Below, piece after piece: positions 49,592 to 61,503 of a stretch of 64,000 bases of DNA. Source of the stretch: Theropithecus gelada (taxonomy: Eukaryota; Chordata; Mammalia; Primates; Cercopithecidae); the NCBI RefSeq assembly GCF_003255815.1, contig NC_037682.1, positions 41,228,474 to 41,292,473 on the forward strand. The letters are read 5' to 3'. The notes below the pieces were generated by a model that worked only from the letters and a program-made list of their open reading frames with translations, was not told where the DNA came from and searched no databases. Every line of letters begins with the position of its first letter. The stretch's first letter is position 1. The translations under genes were made by a program, and so were the position numbers.

Positions 49592-49854
49592 TTTTTTTTT
49601 TTTTTTCTGTGGTGGAGTCTCACTCTCTTGACCAGGCTGCAGTGAAAATGGCATGATCTCGGCTCACTGCAACCTCCACCTCCCAGGTTCAAGTGATTCT
49701 TCTGCCTCAGTCTCCCGAGTAGCTGGGAGTACAGGCACCTGTCATCATGCCCAGCTAATTTTCGTACTTTTGTAGAGATGGGGTTTCACCATTTTGGCCA
49801 GGCTGGTCTCGAACTCCTGACCTCAGGTGATCTGCCCGCCTTGGACTCCCAAAG
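49592..49854 (-). mobile_element. AluS-type Alu, 5' truncated
   Basis: Antisense Alu from a T-run to CTTGGACTCCCAAAG; the last ~30 bases of the antisense reading (the Alu 5' end) are missing. An AAA insertion (GTGAAAATGGC) is private. No clear target duplication. Confidence 0.9.
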
Positions 49855-50517
49855 TAGTAATTCATTCTTTAAAACCTTCCCAAAATGGAAGATCATGTGA
49901 TTTATTACTAATTTATTCTAAATATTTTAAGAGAAAATGAAATAACTCAGAAACTGTTCTAGGAAATACAAAAGAGGTAAACTTTCCAAGTTATTTTTAT
50001 GATGTCGAGAACAAAGTTGCTCTTAAAACTTGTAAAAGATAGAAGTAAAAAAAAAAAATTGGGACAATTTTTTTTTCTTAAATGCAGATGCAAAATTTCT
50101 GAATAAAATATTAGCAAATCAAATATAATGATAAGCAATAATATATTAATGACTAAGAGGGTTTATTTCAGGTATGCAAAGATAATTTATCATTACATGA
50201 TAATGTAATTTGTCACAATAACAGTAAAATAATATGATTATTTTAATAAATATAGACTGAGCATGTACAAAAATTAACAATTCTTATTAGCAAGTAAAAC
50301 AAAATTGAAATTGAGGAATTTTTTTAAACTGTGTACACACACACAGACATACACACACACAAACACACACACAAACAAATCAAACCAAACTAAACAAAAA
50401 CCTAACTAGATAGTCAATGAACTTAATGGGGAAGCATTGAATATGCCTCTGAGGTAAGGAGTATTTGGCATCCTAAAAACTCAGTAGTCATAAATGTTTT
50501 TATAAAAAATAAATGCT
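49855..50517. other. Non-coding; imperfect (CA)n at 50333-50376
   Basis: AT-rich flank containing an interrupted (CA)n/(CAAA)n tract. No coding frame. Confidence 0.5.
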
Positions 50518-50799
50518 GGACTGGGCACGGTGGCTGATGTCTGTAATCCCAGCACTTTGGGAGGCTGAAGCAAGTGGATTACCTGAGGTCAGGAGTTCAA
50601 GACCAGCCTGGCCATCTCTACTAAAAAATACAAAAACTAGGGCATGGTGGTGGGTGCCTGTAATCCCAGTTACTCAGGAGGCTGAGGCAGGAGAATCGCT
50701 TGAACCTGTGGCGGAGGTTACAGTGAGCCAAGAGCATACCATTGCACTCCATCCTGGGCGACAAGAGTGAAACTCCATCTTAAAAAAAAAAAAAAAAAA
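50518..50799 (+). mobile_element. AluS-type Alu with small internal deletion
   Basis: Plus-strand Alu; the sequence jumps from GGCCATCTC to TACTAAAAAATAC, missing the usual 20-odd bases between. Pure A-run tail. Confidence 0.9.
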
Positions 50800-50939
50800 G
50801 CTGAGTAGCTCAATAATTTAGGGTATCTATGGTGGTCTACTGTTGAAGACATATAAGACTTTAAACAGGGCTTTTATTCTTAAGTCTAAGATACTCTTTC
50901 AAATACCACAATCAAATAAAGATCAATTCTTGAGTACCT
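50800..50939. other. Non-coding spacer
   Basis: Nothing recognised. Confidence 0.5.
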
Positions 50940-51609
50940 TGTATTAGCGTTCTATGCTATGTAACAATTTACGACACACTGAGAAGCTTAAAAGAGCATA
51001 CTTTTTAAATATCAGTTTTGTTAGTGAGGATTCCAGGTGTGAATTAGCAGAATCCTTTCATCAGCATCTCACAAGGCTTAAATATAAGCGTCCACCAGGC
51101 TGAGTTTATTTCTGCATCTCTGAGTCCTCCTCCAAGCTCATGTGGTTATTTGTAGAATTCAGGTTCATGTGGTTGTAGCACTGAGGGATTCACTTTCTTG
51201 TTGGCTGTCACTCAGAGGCTGATTTCAGCTCCTAAGGATCCCAGAGTTGCTTGCAGGTAGCCCTCTATAGATACTTTAACAATATGGTAGCTTATTTTTT
51301 TCAAAGTAAGCAAAAGGATCTCAGTTCTCTATATAGTCTTTTTGAGTAGACATCCAGTCCAACTTTTAAGGGTTTTTACCTATTTGAGTCAAGATTACCC
51401 AGGATAATCTCCTTTTTGATTAATTCAAAATCAACATATTTGAGTCTTCAATTTTATTTTCAAAATCTCTTCACTGTTGTCATATAACATAAGCTAGTCA
51501 AGGAAGTAAAATCCTCTCTTATTTGTAGGTCCTTAACACAGTCAATGGGAGGGAAATATACACCAAGGGGGCAAGAGTCTTGGAGGCACCTTAGAAGTGG
51601 CCCACCACA
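50940..51609 (-). mobile_element. MLT2-type ERVL LTR (solo)
   Basis: TG...CA unit beginning TGTATTAGCGTTCTATGCTATG and ending CACCTTAGAAGTGGCCCACCACA, the end typical of MLT2/ERVL-class LTRs. Interior blocks: TTGGCTGTCACTCAGAGGC, AGCTCCTAAGGATCCCAG, AGATTACCCAGGATAATCTCC. Minus orientation is inferred from related LTRs. The minus-strand frame 51460-51654 is LTR sequence. Confidence 0.65.
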
Positions 51610-52438
51610 AAACCCAGAGCAATAATTTCTCAATTCCAGCCTGTTCATCAGCAACTTTCTAGATACATGTGAATCACCTGGGTGAATGCGGTAACATACA
51701 TATTATTGGTCTCATTCATTTATTCTTCCTGCAAATGGTTAGGTTATATATTTTTCTAAGTGAAATAAATCAAGATAGGCAAAATTCTCAATATTCTTGC
51801 TTTTAATAGAGGAAAGAGATACTATACCAGCAAAAAAAAGACACCATTATATATTGCTAAGTTTATGACATAAACAACCATCTACAGAGCTGCTGTTTTA
51901 GAAGAACTGAGATAGAGTTTTGGAATCACATTTGATAAAATAACAACAACCAAAAAATAACAACAACGACTGAACAGATAACATTTAACAACATGATCTG
52001 ATTGGCATTTAGATTAAATGTCAGATAAAACGTGATCTGATTGGCATTTAGATTAACAAAATATTATATTAGGTTGCTATTTCGTGTACTGGGGAAAAAT
52101 TAAGGAAACTAGACCCTTGAAAGGAGGGAATTTAACAAGCTTTGTGACATTTGTGGGTAAAAGTAGAAATCATTGTGAGTTTCTATCTTTATTAAGAACC
52201 TTGAACTTTCCTGTCACAAAATACTGTCGAGCCATTTTGTTACTATTGCTATTGACATGTGGGCTTGATAAAAGTAGTGTAGTTGTGATTGGGTACCAAT
52301 TCGTTATTAAATATATAAACTATGATAAATCATTAGCTGTTTTTCTGTGATTTACAATGAGTTAATGAACGTAAAATGTTTTGGTGCATAGCAGATGGTA
52401 AGCACTAGCTGGAACCAGATGGATTTACAACCATCTGT
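51610..52438. other. Non-coding; short direct repeat at 51998-52055
   Basis: GTGATCTGATTGGCATTTAGATTAA-like sequence occurs near 51994 and again near 52031, about 37 bases apart, a small local duplication. No repeat family named. Confidence 0.55.
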
Positions 52439-52449
52439 AATTTATATAA

Positions 52450-52779
52450 GTTTTTTGGTGTTGTTGTTGTTGTGGTTGTGGTTGTTGTTGTTTTGTTTTG
52501 ACAGGATCTTGCTCTGCCACCCAGGCTGGAGTGCAGTGGCAGGATCTCAGTTCACTGCAAACTCTGCCTCCCAGGTTCAAGCAATTCTTGTGCCTCAGCT
52601 TCCCGAGTAGTAGGGATTACAGGTACCTGCCACCATGCCCAACCAACTTTTGTATTTTCAGTAGAGACAGGGTTTTGCCATGTTGGCCAGGCTGGTCTTG
52701 AACTCCTAACCTCAGGTGAAAATCCTGCCTCAGTCTCCCAAAGTTTTATGATTACAGGTGTGAGCCACCTCATCTGACC
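52450..52779 (-). mobile_element. AluS-type Alu with (TTG)n tail
   Basis: Antisense Alu whose tail at 52450-52497 has become a (TTG)n-type microsatellite. Target duplication AATTTAT(A/G)TAA flanks it (52439-52449 and 52780-52790, one difference). Confidence 0.9.
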
Positions 52780-52790
52780 AATTTATGTAA

Positions 52791-53620
52791 ACTTGAGCAA
52801 ATTATGTAATCTCCCTAAACCTTGGTTTCCTCACTAGAAACATGGGGTAATAAAAAAATAGCATGATCCATTGAGAAATAACAATTCACTATTGGCAGTA
52901 TTCAAAAAGAGGAGGAGGAAAATTCCCTTTATATTATGAAGGGAATGTATTTTGAAAAGGCATTACTACATACATGTGCATGAACATATATATTCATTGA
53001 GAAATTATAGCTCATGGCCATTTGCTCTCAACTAGTGATGACATATGTATTCATTTGGCTAGTTTACAGTATTGACATATATGAATAATATTGATGTTGC
53101 ACATACCTAGAAGCGGAAGTACTATGTAATAGTCATAACTCCATATTACTACTAGGTGAACTAACTCAAAATTCAATTAGCGGTGTGGGAATGTTCTGTG
53201 GTATCTCACTGGAATTTTAAATATTTTCTTGATAACTAAATATACTGAAATATTTTATTTTCATAATAAATGTTTTCATATTCAGATGTTTTCATCTCTT
53301 GGGATGGCATTTATGCTTCATCTTTTTTCAATATTTTATTATTAATGTTTTAAAATGTAAGCAAAGGTTAATGGATTTTGACAGTGATATCAAAGATAGC
53401 CATTACTTGGATATGATCATGAACATTTTACTGTATTTGCTTTATCATATTACCTCTCTATCCTTTCACCCCATAACTATTAGTCTATTATTTTTATTTT
53501 TTGTATTTAAAACTAAATAAGATATCATTATCATATTCACTTTTCAAGATTATTTTTGAAGATTATAAAGTTTTACACTTAAAGTTATTCATCATTTGAA
53601 CAATACCTTCTGTTTCTCTC
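52791..53620. other. Non-coding, no recognised feature
   Basis: No repeat family or coding frame identified. Confidence 0.5.
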
Positions 53621-53670
53621 TTTTTTTTTTCTTTTTTGAGACAGAGTCTCACCCCTCTGTCACCCAGGCT
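53621..53670 (-). mobile_element. Alu 3'-end fragment
   Basis: T-run plus GAGACAGAGTCTCACCCCTCTGTCACCCAGGCT, then the match stops. Only the last ~35 bases of an Alu are present. Confidence 0.7.
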
Positions 53671-53689
53671 ATATCATTTTTTTATCAAT

Positions 53690-54350
53690 CACTTACCCTT
53701 TCTTATTTTGCTACATTTAAGACAATATTTTTTTTAACTGCCTTGAAAATTTTCTCTTTGGGTTTTTATTTTCAGCATGTTTATTATAATGGATCTAAAT
53801 ATTGATTTCTTTGAATTCACACTGCCTGAATATATTGTTGATTTATGAATACCTGGCTTGAAGTATTTCATATGTTTTAGAAAATTATTGTCGTATACCT
53901 CTTAACATAATGCTTCTACCTCATTTTCTTTTTTCTTCTTTTTAGGCACTGTAATTACACTTGATGGAGCCCTTTGTCTGTAAGATCGCTGTTCCTTTTT
54001 GATTTTTTTCTATCTTTTTTGCCCAATATATATTTTAACCTGGCTGTGTTCTTATTTTGTAGCTCACTGCTCCTCTGCTTTGTTGTCTCTAGTTTGCTTT
54101 TAAACTTCTCTTTGTTAAATCTTTAATTTCAACTGTCACATTTTTTTCAATTTTATGTCTTCAGTTATTTTTAAAAATAACTTCTGTTCTTTGAGGGAAA
54201 TTTCTCAACTGTACTATATATTTTCTTAACATATTTAATTATAGATGTTTTAATGTTTATTTCTTAAAACTGCAGTAACTAGCTCATCTGTGTATGTTTC
54301 TTTTGTCTTTTTTCTTAATTCAGTTTGTTGTTGCATTTAGAAATTTATAA
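53690..54350 (-). mobile_element. L1M/HAL1-like ORF1-region fragment
   Basis: T-rich antisense sequence with order and wording of old L1M/HAL1: TTTGAATTCACACTGCCTG, CTACCTCATTTTC...CACTGTAATTACAC, TTGATTTTTTTCTATCTTTT, CTCATCTGTGTATGTTTC. Heavily diverged, so boundaries are rough. Confidence 0.45.
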
Positions 54351-55153
54351 TGGGAAAGAAGATATCATTTATAAAAATTGTGGAGATCTGGAGTGGGTCA
54401 GGAGTGAGGTCAGGTCACATAATCCAATAAGAAAAAAAAAAAAAAAGAACAAGTTGTAGAAGCTGTAGTTGGTGACAGTCATTATAGAGTCAATGACTAC
54501 CTCCTGTTTGCACTCTCCAACTGCAGACCTGCTATATCTGCTAGAAACTCTCATTCTTGGTGGGCTTTCACTTTTACAATACTAAATTTCACTTTTACAA
54601 TACTAAAATCCTCTGCTAAAATCTACTGTATTTTACCAACCTTTTACCTATGTCTTGGTCTCTGGTGCAGCTTAAGACTTCAGCAAGTTTCTCAAATGGA
54701 AGAAAATGCAGTCCTGAGCTGACTTATTTATACTCTTTTTCTCTGGGAATCTTGGAAATCCTGGCTATCTTGGTAGCCCCAAACTCTTTTTATTATTTCT
54801 CCAGGCTGTAAGATGGCCAAAAGCTATGCTAGCTTCTCTGCTTCCTAGCTGAAATTTTCTCCCAAAAATCCTGCCAGTATCTCTCCCTTTTCTAATACTT
54901 GGCCAAATCTCCAAGCTTTCAAAATGCCATTTTGCATTACTGCAGTTGCCTTTTCTCAGGGCTCTTCCATCCACAAGCTCCAATTGTGTTGAAAGCTTCC
55001 TGTGATATTAAAACATTATATATATATACATAATATTTGGTACTATATTCAGCTTCTTTTTTCTTCTTAAAATATTGATTTTCTGCAGGTAAACTTATTA
55101 TAATTAAAATTAGAAAACCAGTTATTTAATTTACATAAAAAATATGAGTTTAA
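54351..55153. other. Non-coding; 21-bp perfect tandem duplication at 54566-54607
   Basis: Two identical 21-base units (TTTCACTTTTACAATACTAAA) lie in tandem. The surrounding sequence may continue the old L1M/HAL1 copy. No credible gene frame. Confidence 0.6.
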
Positions 55154-55363
55154 GGCTGGGCACAGTGGCACAGGCATGTAATCCCAGCACTTTGGGAGGC
55201 AGAGGCATGTGGATCACCTGAGGTTAGGAGTTCAAGAGCAGCCTGGAAAACATGGCAAAACCCTGTCTCCACTAAAAATACAAAAATTAGTTAGACGTGG
55301 TGGCGCATGCCTGTAATCCCAGCTACTCGGGAGGCTAAGGCAGAAGAATCGCTTGAACCTGGG
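55154..55363 (+). mobile_element. Alu truncated at its 3' end
   Basis: Plus-strand Alu from GGCTGGGCACAGTGGCACAG through GAATCGCTTGAACCTGGGA at 55363, then it stops with no second-monomer end and no A-tail. A later deletion removed the 3' part. Confidence 0.88.
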
Positions 55364-56098
55364 ATTTATGTTAGATAGTTCCTTTTCTTCCTGCTCTGTG
55401 AACTCCTAACTATACAGATAGGATGGAAGCCAAAAGCTGAATGAGATATTTTCACTCAGTTTTTGGCAAGTGACAAAGTGCAGGAGTTAGAAAAGAATGG
55501 TGGTTATGTGCCCCTGGCACTGCAGGAACTCAGTGGAATACAACTTGATTTTTGCTACTCAATCCCTGTTGTCAGCGGTGGCAGTCATGGTAGCTTTTTG
55601 TTTTATGTTTTGATTGGGTAGTACTGAGGACCAGAATCGTTAGCAATGGCATTAGGGCTATTGTGCAAGTTATGAGTAGCACTCAGAATTCAAGTGGCTT
55701 TTTGGACAGAAGGCACTGAAGAGAACTCCTGACACCAAATTTATAATAAGGATGTTGATGAGCACTTGTAAGTTACAATTTGGGACACCAGCAGGCTAGT
55801 TGGGAGATGTAATGGCATAAGAGGCAGCAATGCAATGCATAATAGGTAGCAAGTTTTGGTGAAATTTGCTAATATGAAGAGATATTCAGTTTAAACATTT
55901 TTAATTTTAATTTTTCACATTATGACTTAAAAATCTATTTCATTCAAGCAGTATATTTCAAAAGACCTTAATGACTTTTTATCACAACCCTTTCCCCATT
56001 GAATATTATAGAATTTGTTTCATGCATTTCTCAGATTGTAATTTCTGTCTACATGACTAGTCCACACAATTTGGGGGATATAGTTTATACTATTTCCC
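55364..56098. other. Non-coding, no recognised feature
   Basis: No repeat family or coding frame identified. Confidence 0.5.
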
Positions 56099-56484
56099 TG
56101 TTGTTATAGTAAATTACCAATACACTGTGCTTTAAAACAACACAACTATATTAAGTTCTATAGATCAGATATATCATTCAGTTAAAATCAGGGTGTCAGA
56201 AGGACTGTCCCTTTTGTAGGCTTTAAATGGATATGTGATTCCTTGTCTTTTCCAGCTTTCAGATGCTACCTTTTTTATTCCTTGGCCCATGGCCATGTGT
56301 TATCTGACCTCTGCTCATATCACATCATCACATTTCTTTCTCTGACTCATCCAAATTATTAAAGATTTTTTTATCTCAAGGTATTAATCACATCTACAAG
56401 ATATATTTTTTTCATATATAGTTGCTTATTCACATATTTCAGCCATTAGGACAACATTGGGAGGTCATTATTTTACCTACCATA
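56099..56484 (-). mobile_element. MLT-type LTR (MaLR/ERVL class)
   Basis: TGTTGTTATAGTAAATTACC at one end and GGTCATTATTTTACCTACCA at the other, with ATTCAGTTAAAATCAGGGTGTC, CTTGTCTTTTCCAGCTTTC and TCCTTGGCCCATGGCC between. This matches the antisense form of an MLT-type LTR. Sub-family uncertain. Confidence 0.6.
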
Positions 56485-57709
56485 GCGAGTATATGTTCCT
56501 CCTAAATAACCTAATATATGATTCTGAAAAGAATTAAATGTACAGAAAATAGTTGTCTTATTAAAATAATCTTTAAAGCTTAGTAGATACTTGAAAATTT
56601 CTTGGAAAATATTCACTGACATAGACTAATGGTTGACATGTCATAAGCACTGAATCCCAGAAAAAATATGAGTAGTCACCAATGACCATTTGACATACAA
56701 ATGTGTGGGTTATATTTGACATACTTAGAAATAATATCTCTAGGAGGGTCTGTAAAATGAGCACATAAAATATGTTCAGAGAATGAAGATTTCCAGTTGA
56801 GTATAATAAGATTTTATTACTTGTCCGTATAGATCTTTATATACCCTGGGCTAAATGATATACTTCTAGCAGGATGATCTATATAATCAGGATGATCCTT
56901 ATTATATTTCTTTAATGATCCATTCTGTATAATTTTCAGCTAGAAGTAGTGTAAAAGCTCTTGAACATGTTCAACCATATAAATATATATAAATATATGT
57001 AATATTCATTCCAATCCTATGTTTAAATACACTTTATTCTTTTTAAATTAAATTACTTTTTCCACTCACCATCTGGCTTCTTAAAAGAGGTAATTTCCAG
57101 CAAAGAGCCAGCACTATTTTTCAAAAAGAGAATATATTTTACTCATCTAGTTACCTCATAAGACTGGTACCATTAATTTAACACCACATTTACATGGAGT
57201 TTTTGTTGTTGTTTAACAAATTAGACTATTAACATTGGAACTACAAACATTGCAAAGAGCAGATGGTGATATAGAAAATCCTCATTTGCCTTAACAATTT
57301 TAAGATTTGGTATTCAGTATCTCCCAGTGTCAAAAATATAATAATAAGGAAAATAACAATTATTTATTAAAACAGATTTCATTTGAATGAGAACACGTAC
57401 CTATATTTAAATGTGAAAAGAATGTTTATGACATCAGTTTTTTATATCCTTGTTCAAATCAGATTTTAATGTTATTGAAGTCAATAATTTTGTTTTTTTT
57501 CAGAACAGAGCCTCCACTGTTTCAGTAATTAACTAGTATGATGATAATAGTGGTATTGCTTATTGCCAGAACACCTGGTTAATATTTTTTTCATTTTCCT
57601 TTAAAATACTTCTTGAGTCAGCTTTTCAGAGTGGTAGATTGGCATTGTATAGAGGAATTAAATTGTACCATGGAGGAAAAATAATGCAAGTGATAAAAGT
57701 CACAGCTCT
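56485..57709. other. Non-coding, no recognised feature
   Basis: AT-rich; no repeat family or coding frame identified. Confidence 0.5.
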
Positions 57710-57870
57710 TGTATTGATTGAAAAATAATATTCCAGCCTGCGAAGTGTTTGGCTATACCATTTAATTAAAACCTCACAACTAATCAAAGGAATCAAATAT
57801 TAAAATCTCCATTTCACAGATAAGTGCGCTGAGGTAAAGGGAGGTTATTTGTCCAAAATGATCCTGGTTT
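57710..57870 (+). mobile_element. MIR-like SINE fragment
   Basis: AATTAAAACCTCACAACTAATC and AAATCTCCATTTCACAGATAAG, then GCTGAGGTAAAGGGAGGTTATTTG, in MIR order. Confidence 0.6.
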
Positions 57871-57948
57871 TGTATTGTTTTGTTTAAATTTTAAAATAGT
57901 CAGATTTATAAATTATAAACAAAAGATGGTCTTAACATTTCCCTCAGC

Positions 57949-57984
57949 TTGGCCAATCTTTTTTTGTTGGCCAATCTTTTTCAT
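57949..57984. repeat. 18-bp tandem duplication
   Basis: TTGGCCAATCTTTTT recurs with an 18-base period at 57949 and 57967. Confidence 0.8.
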
Positions 57985-58482
57985 GACTGTGTGCCCCTGA
58001 CTTCCTTTTTTCTTAGAGCATTTACTTTATAAAACCTGCGATTGTACATTCTTTCTCTGCCCTGTAAAAGGTAATGTTTCTAAAAGCCTTTTGCCAATTT
58101 TACAATTTAGGACTATGTTTCTCAAGGAAATCATTCTTTTAAATGTAATCACTAAGGATGACAGTACCCCTGTCTCCCACTCTCTGAAGGATGTTAGGAG
58201 CCTATGTTTGGTGGGTGACTTCCTCCGTGATGTACAACTCACCTGCAATGAAGATACAAGAAAGTTTAGTTTTCCTTTTGGTGAGGCCAATTAGCAAAGA
58301 ATACAGTGGGCCTACAATTTCTCCCTGCCCAGCTCTCAGCAACCCTTCTGCTTTTTGTTTCGGTGGAGTCGAGTTCAGACTGTGTCTGGTCTCTCTCTCC
58401 CTTTGCAATACCCTTAAATAAAGTGTTCCTTTCCTGTTTTACTTTGCCTAGTGCAATTTTTGCTTTGATATTGTCAAGACTC
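57985..58482 (+). mobile_element. ERV-class solo LTR, family unassigned
   Basis: LTR architecture: TTTACTTTATAAAACCTGCG as TATA box (58020), a T/C-rich region TTTCTCCCTGCCCAGCTCTC, GTCGAGTTCAGACTGTGTCTG, then AAATAAAGTGTTCC (58416) as polyadenylation signal followed by TTTACTTTGCCTAGTGCAATT and GATATTGTCAAGAC. Both ends are uncertain. The 163-codon frame starting at 58306 begins in it. Confidence 0.6.
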
Positions 58483-58919
58483 ATTTTATTAACCAAAAAG
58501 CTCATACAACCTTTCCAGTATGATTACATTATAGAAAAATTATCTTTCTTCAAAAAAATAAAGACATCTCTATATCTCGCTGTTTTGAAGGTAAACATCA
58601 GAAGTATTTTGGACTGGGTCATAGAATTAGATGTCTTCCTCCCGATAAATTATAGAAAAACATTTTCTCAAAGCTGTGTATTTCTCTATATAATGATCTT
58701 TGTGCATGATTGTGTGTGTGTGTGTGTGTGTGTTTCAATCCCCAAATACATTGTAACATCCTTGCTTCTACTCAACAACCTAATGCCTTTTTTTTAGTGT
58801 GTCTGTACATACACACACACAAATCAAATAACTTTGCATATACAGGTTTGGCATAGATACTAAAATTACAACAGAGATAAAATAGAGAGTAATGCATGTT
58901 CTTACCATGTGACAAGCAA
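58483..58919. other. Non-coding; (TG)n at 58711-58733 and (CA)n about 80 bases on
   Basis: A pure (TG)n tract is followed at 58812-58820 by a short (CA)n run. The two could pair. No credible gene frame. Confidence 0.6.
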
Positions 58920-59185
58920 TTTTTTTTTTTTTTTTTTTTTGAGACAGAGTCTCGCTCTGCCGCCCAGGCTAGAGTGCAGTGGCCGGATCTCAGCTCACTG
59001 CAAGCTCCGCCTCCTGGGTTTACGCCATTCTCCTGCCTCAGCCTCCCAAGTAGCTGGGACTACAGGCGCCCGCCACCTCGCCCGGCTAGTTTTTTGTATT
59101 TTTTAGTAGAGACGGGGTTTCACCGTGTTAGCCAGGATGGTCTCGATCTCCTGACCTCGTGATCTGCCCGTCTCGGCCTCCCAAA
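58920..59185 (-). mobile_element. AluYR-type (Old World monkey) Alu, 5' truncated, no target duplication
   Basis: Antisense Alu with the monkey-lineage changes GTGGCCGGATCTCAGC, GGGTTTACGCC, CCACCTCGCCCGGCTAG, TTTTTTGTATTTTTTAGTAG and CCGTCTCGGCC. It ends at CTCCCAAA, so the first ~30 bases of the Alu are missing. The left flank (GACAAGCAA) and right flank (ATAAAAATTC) share no duplication. Confidence 0.94.
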
Positions 59186-59229
59186 ATAAAAATTCATTTA
59201 TTTTTCCCAACAAACCAATCACTAACTCA

Positions 59230-59330
59230 CAATTTAAAGATTAACCTACATTGTGCATTATGGATGAAGAAATTGAGGCACAGGGAATTTTCTAATCCAT
59301 TTAGAAAGTAATTAAACCAAAGCAGATAAA
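59230..59330 (+). mobile_element. MIR-like SINE fragment
   Basis: ATTGTGCATTATGGATGAAG, then AAATTGAGGCACAGGGAATTTTC and AGTAATTAAACCAAAG, as in the core and 3' half of MIR. Confidence 0.5.
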
Positions 59331-60189
59331 TGTTAGTAAATTCTCTAAGTTTAAAAAATCAGCAAGTGATACAATTAGAATTTGAAATCCCAGTCAGTTT
59401 ACCTTCAGGATCTGTCATGCTGTCACCTCTCTTTCATCTATATACACAACACTTTCACCAAGCACAGTGCAGAGACCAAAAACCGTACTGTGAAGTGCAC
59501 TCATCTTATTCTTGAATTTGTATGCTTATGCAACACTAATACTCCATGATTATCTTACAAGATCAAATAATGCAAAATAAATTGCTGACACCTCTGAAAA
59601 AATAAATTCTAAACTGAACTTACCTACAGAGAGAATTAAACTCCTAGTAAGAAAGCAAGAACATAATGAAATATTTTCAGGAGTTCAGCCACTCCTTTGA
59701 GAAGCAGATACTGAAATGTAGTCACTGCTCAACTAAGTTGTTTCAGAAAAATAATTCTAAATTGGGTTTTATAATATTCTTGCCCAGAGGTCACAATGAA
59801 AACAACTCTAATTGAATAAAACACTTCTTAATTAGGATTATCTCGGTGGATTATATTTCATGGCCTCTTGAGTCCATACATAATTTAACAACAACAACAA
59901 AAAATAACAATATGGATAATTTTCACTGGAGTAGTCAGAAATACGATTTCTCTCATCAGTTGGGTCAAGCAAAATGAATGATGAAGACAGGATTCCTCAT
60001 TCAATCTAAGTGATGCATAACTGTAGGATGTAGGAGACAGGAGTCAAATGTTTCACATTAGGAAGCGAAAACAATGAGTTTCATCTGGCAGTATATGCAA
60101 TATCTCTCAACGGTGATATGCCATACCCACCCACCTTTGAAATAGCAAATGACATCATAGTTGAGAATGCTATGTAAAAACAGCATCTT
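59331..60189. other. Non-coding, no recognised feature
   Basis: No repeat family or coding frame identified. Confidence 0.5.
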
Positions 60190-60528
60190 AATAAGTTCTG
60201 GCTGCTATAACAGAATACCATAGATTGGGTGGCTTAAACAACATTTGTTTCACATGGTTCTGGAGGCTGGAAAGTCCAAGTCAAGGTGCCAGCATATCTT
60301 GCATCTGTGAGAGAACTCTTCCTGGTTTGCACACAGCTGTCTTCTCATTGCATCTTCACATGGCTGAAAAAAGAAATCATATATCTTGTGTTTCAGTGAT
60401 CCCATTGATGAGGTCTCCACCTTTATAACGTAATCACCTTCCAGAGGCCTCCTCTTCTAATGCCATTACCTTGATGGTTAGGATTCTAATATACAAATTT
60501 TGGGAAGACACAGTTGGTCCATAATAAA
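60190..60528 (-). mobile_element. MLT1-type MaLR LTR (solo), antisense
   Basis: Clear antisense MLT1 landmarks: GGCTGCTATAACAGAATACC, ATAGATTGGGTGGCTTAAAC, GTTCTGGAGGCTGG, CTGTCTTCTCATTGCATC, CCCATTGATGAGG, TCTAATGCCATTACCTTG and TGGTTAGGATTCTAATATAC near the other end. The frame 60225-60428 is LTR sequence. Confidence 0.85.
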
Positions 60529-61205
60529 TAAGTACCAGTCTAATGTGTAGCAGTTGTCAGAATATCCTTAAGATGATACAATCGTTAGAGAGAACTACTC
60601 TCTAAGAACTATATAGATAAAACAAGTTATTGAAAGGAAACTGATGATATGTGTCAAAACTGTTTAAGGAAAAAATTGAAAAAACAGGGATAAAGTACAG
60701 CCTGGGAAAGTAGATTTGTACAAGAAGGTCTAACATTCAATATGGCCTAAGTCATGATCTGGTTATAGTTGTTGGAAGCTCTAGGAAAATATATATTTTT
60801 ACAATTAGAGCTGTTGGTGGAATGGACTACTTCAAAAGATGAATAATTTGTTTTTCAAGGATGTCAAGTCTCACTTTACAACGTAAAGATATCATATATG
60901 GCTGAAAATTTAGGTGGAACTTTATGACTCATTTGTAATATCACACCCATGCTTTCGATTCTGGGAGGGTGAAATAAGTGTAACTGCTGTAAGTAGATAG
61001 TTTCTTACTTTTATGTCTTGAAAGGAAAAGAAATTAATGTAGGGGATATAGTCATATAAATTGTTAGGAGAAAAATCAAAGGAAAAGCTCATGATGGTAA
61101 AGCAGATACAGTAGTAGTGAGGTAAAAGTGGTGTTTCCTCTTAGAAAAGGCCGACTGAAGGAGTTTTCATGGCTGGGCTTTAAGAAAACAATAATGAATT
61201 AAGTC
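60529..61205. other. Non-coding, no recognised feature
   Basis: No repeat family or coding frame identified. Confidence 0.5.
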
Positions 61206-61503
61206 CTTTTAATTTCAACTTTTATTTTAGATGCAGGGGCTACATTTGCAGGTGTGTTACATGGGTATATTCCATAGTGCTGAGCTTTGGGGTATGGATC
61301 CTTTCACTCAGGTAGTGAGCATAGTACCCAATGGGTAGTTTTTCAATCCACACTTCTCTTCTCCTCTCCTTTAGTAGTCCCCAGTATTTCTTGTTCCCAT
61401 GTTTATGTTTGTGTGTGCTCAATATTTAGCTCCCCCTTATAAATGAGAACATGCAGTATTTAAGTTTCTCTTCCTGCATTAATTTGCTTAGGATCATGGC
61501 TTT
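61206..61503 (-). mobile_element. L1 3'-end fragment (L1MA/L1PB-like)
   Basis: Antisense 3'UTR and ORF2 end: AGATGCAGGGGCTACATTTG, GGTGTGTTACATGGGTATATTCC, CACTCAGGTAGTGAGCATAG, CTTATAAATGAGAACATGCAG, ATTAATTTGCTTAGGATCATGG. 5'-truncated. Confidence 0.85.

Noticed and set aside
52450..52500. (TTG)n run as an independent microsatellite
   Set aside because: It lies within the target duplication of the adjacent Alu, so it is the mutated Alu tail.
58306..58797. 163-codon plus-strand frame, the longest in the window
   Set aside because: It begins inside an LTR 3' part, runs into a (TG)n tract giving VCVCVCV, and shows no domain or start context; it is a chance frame.
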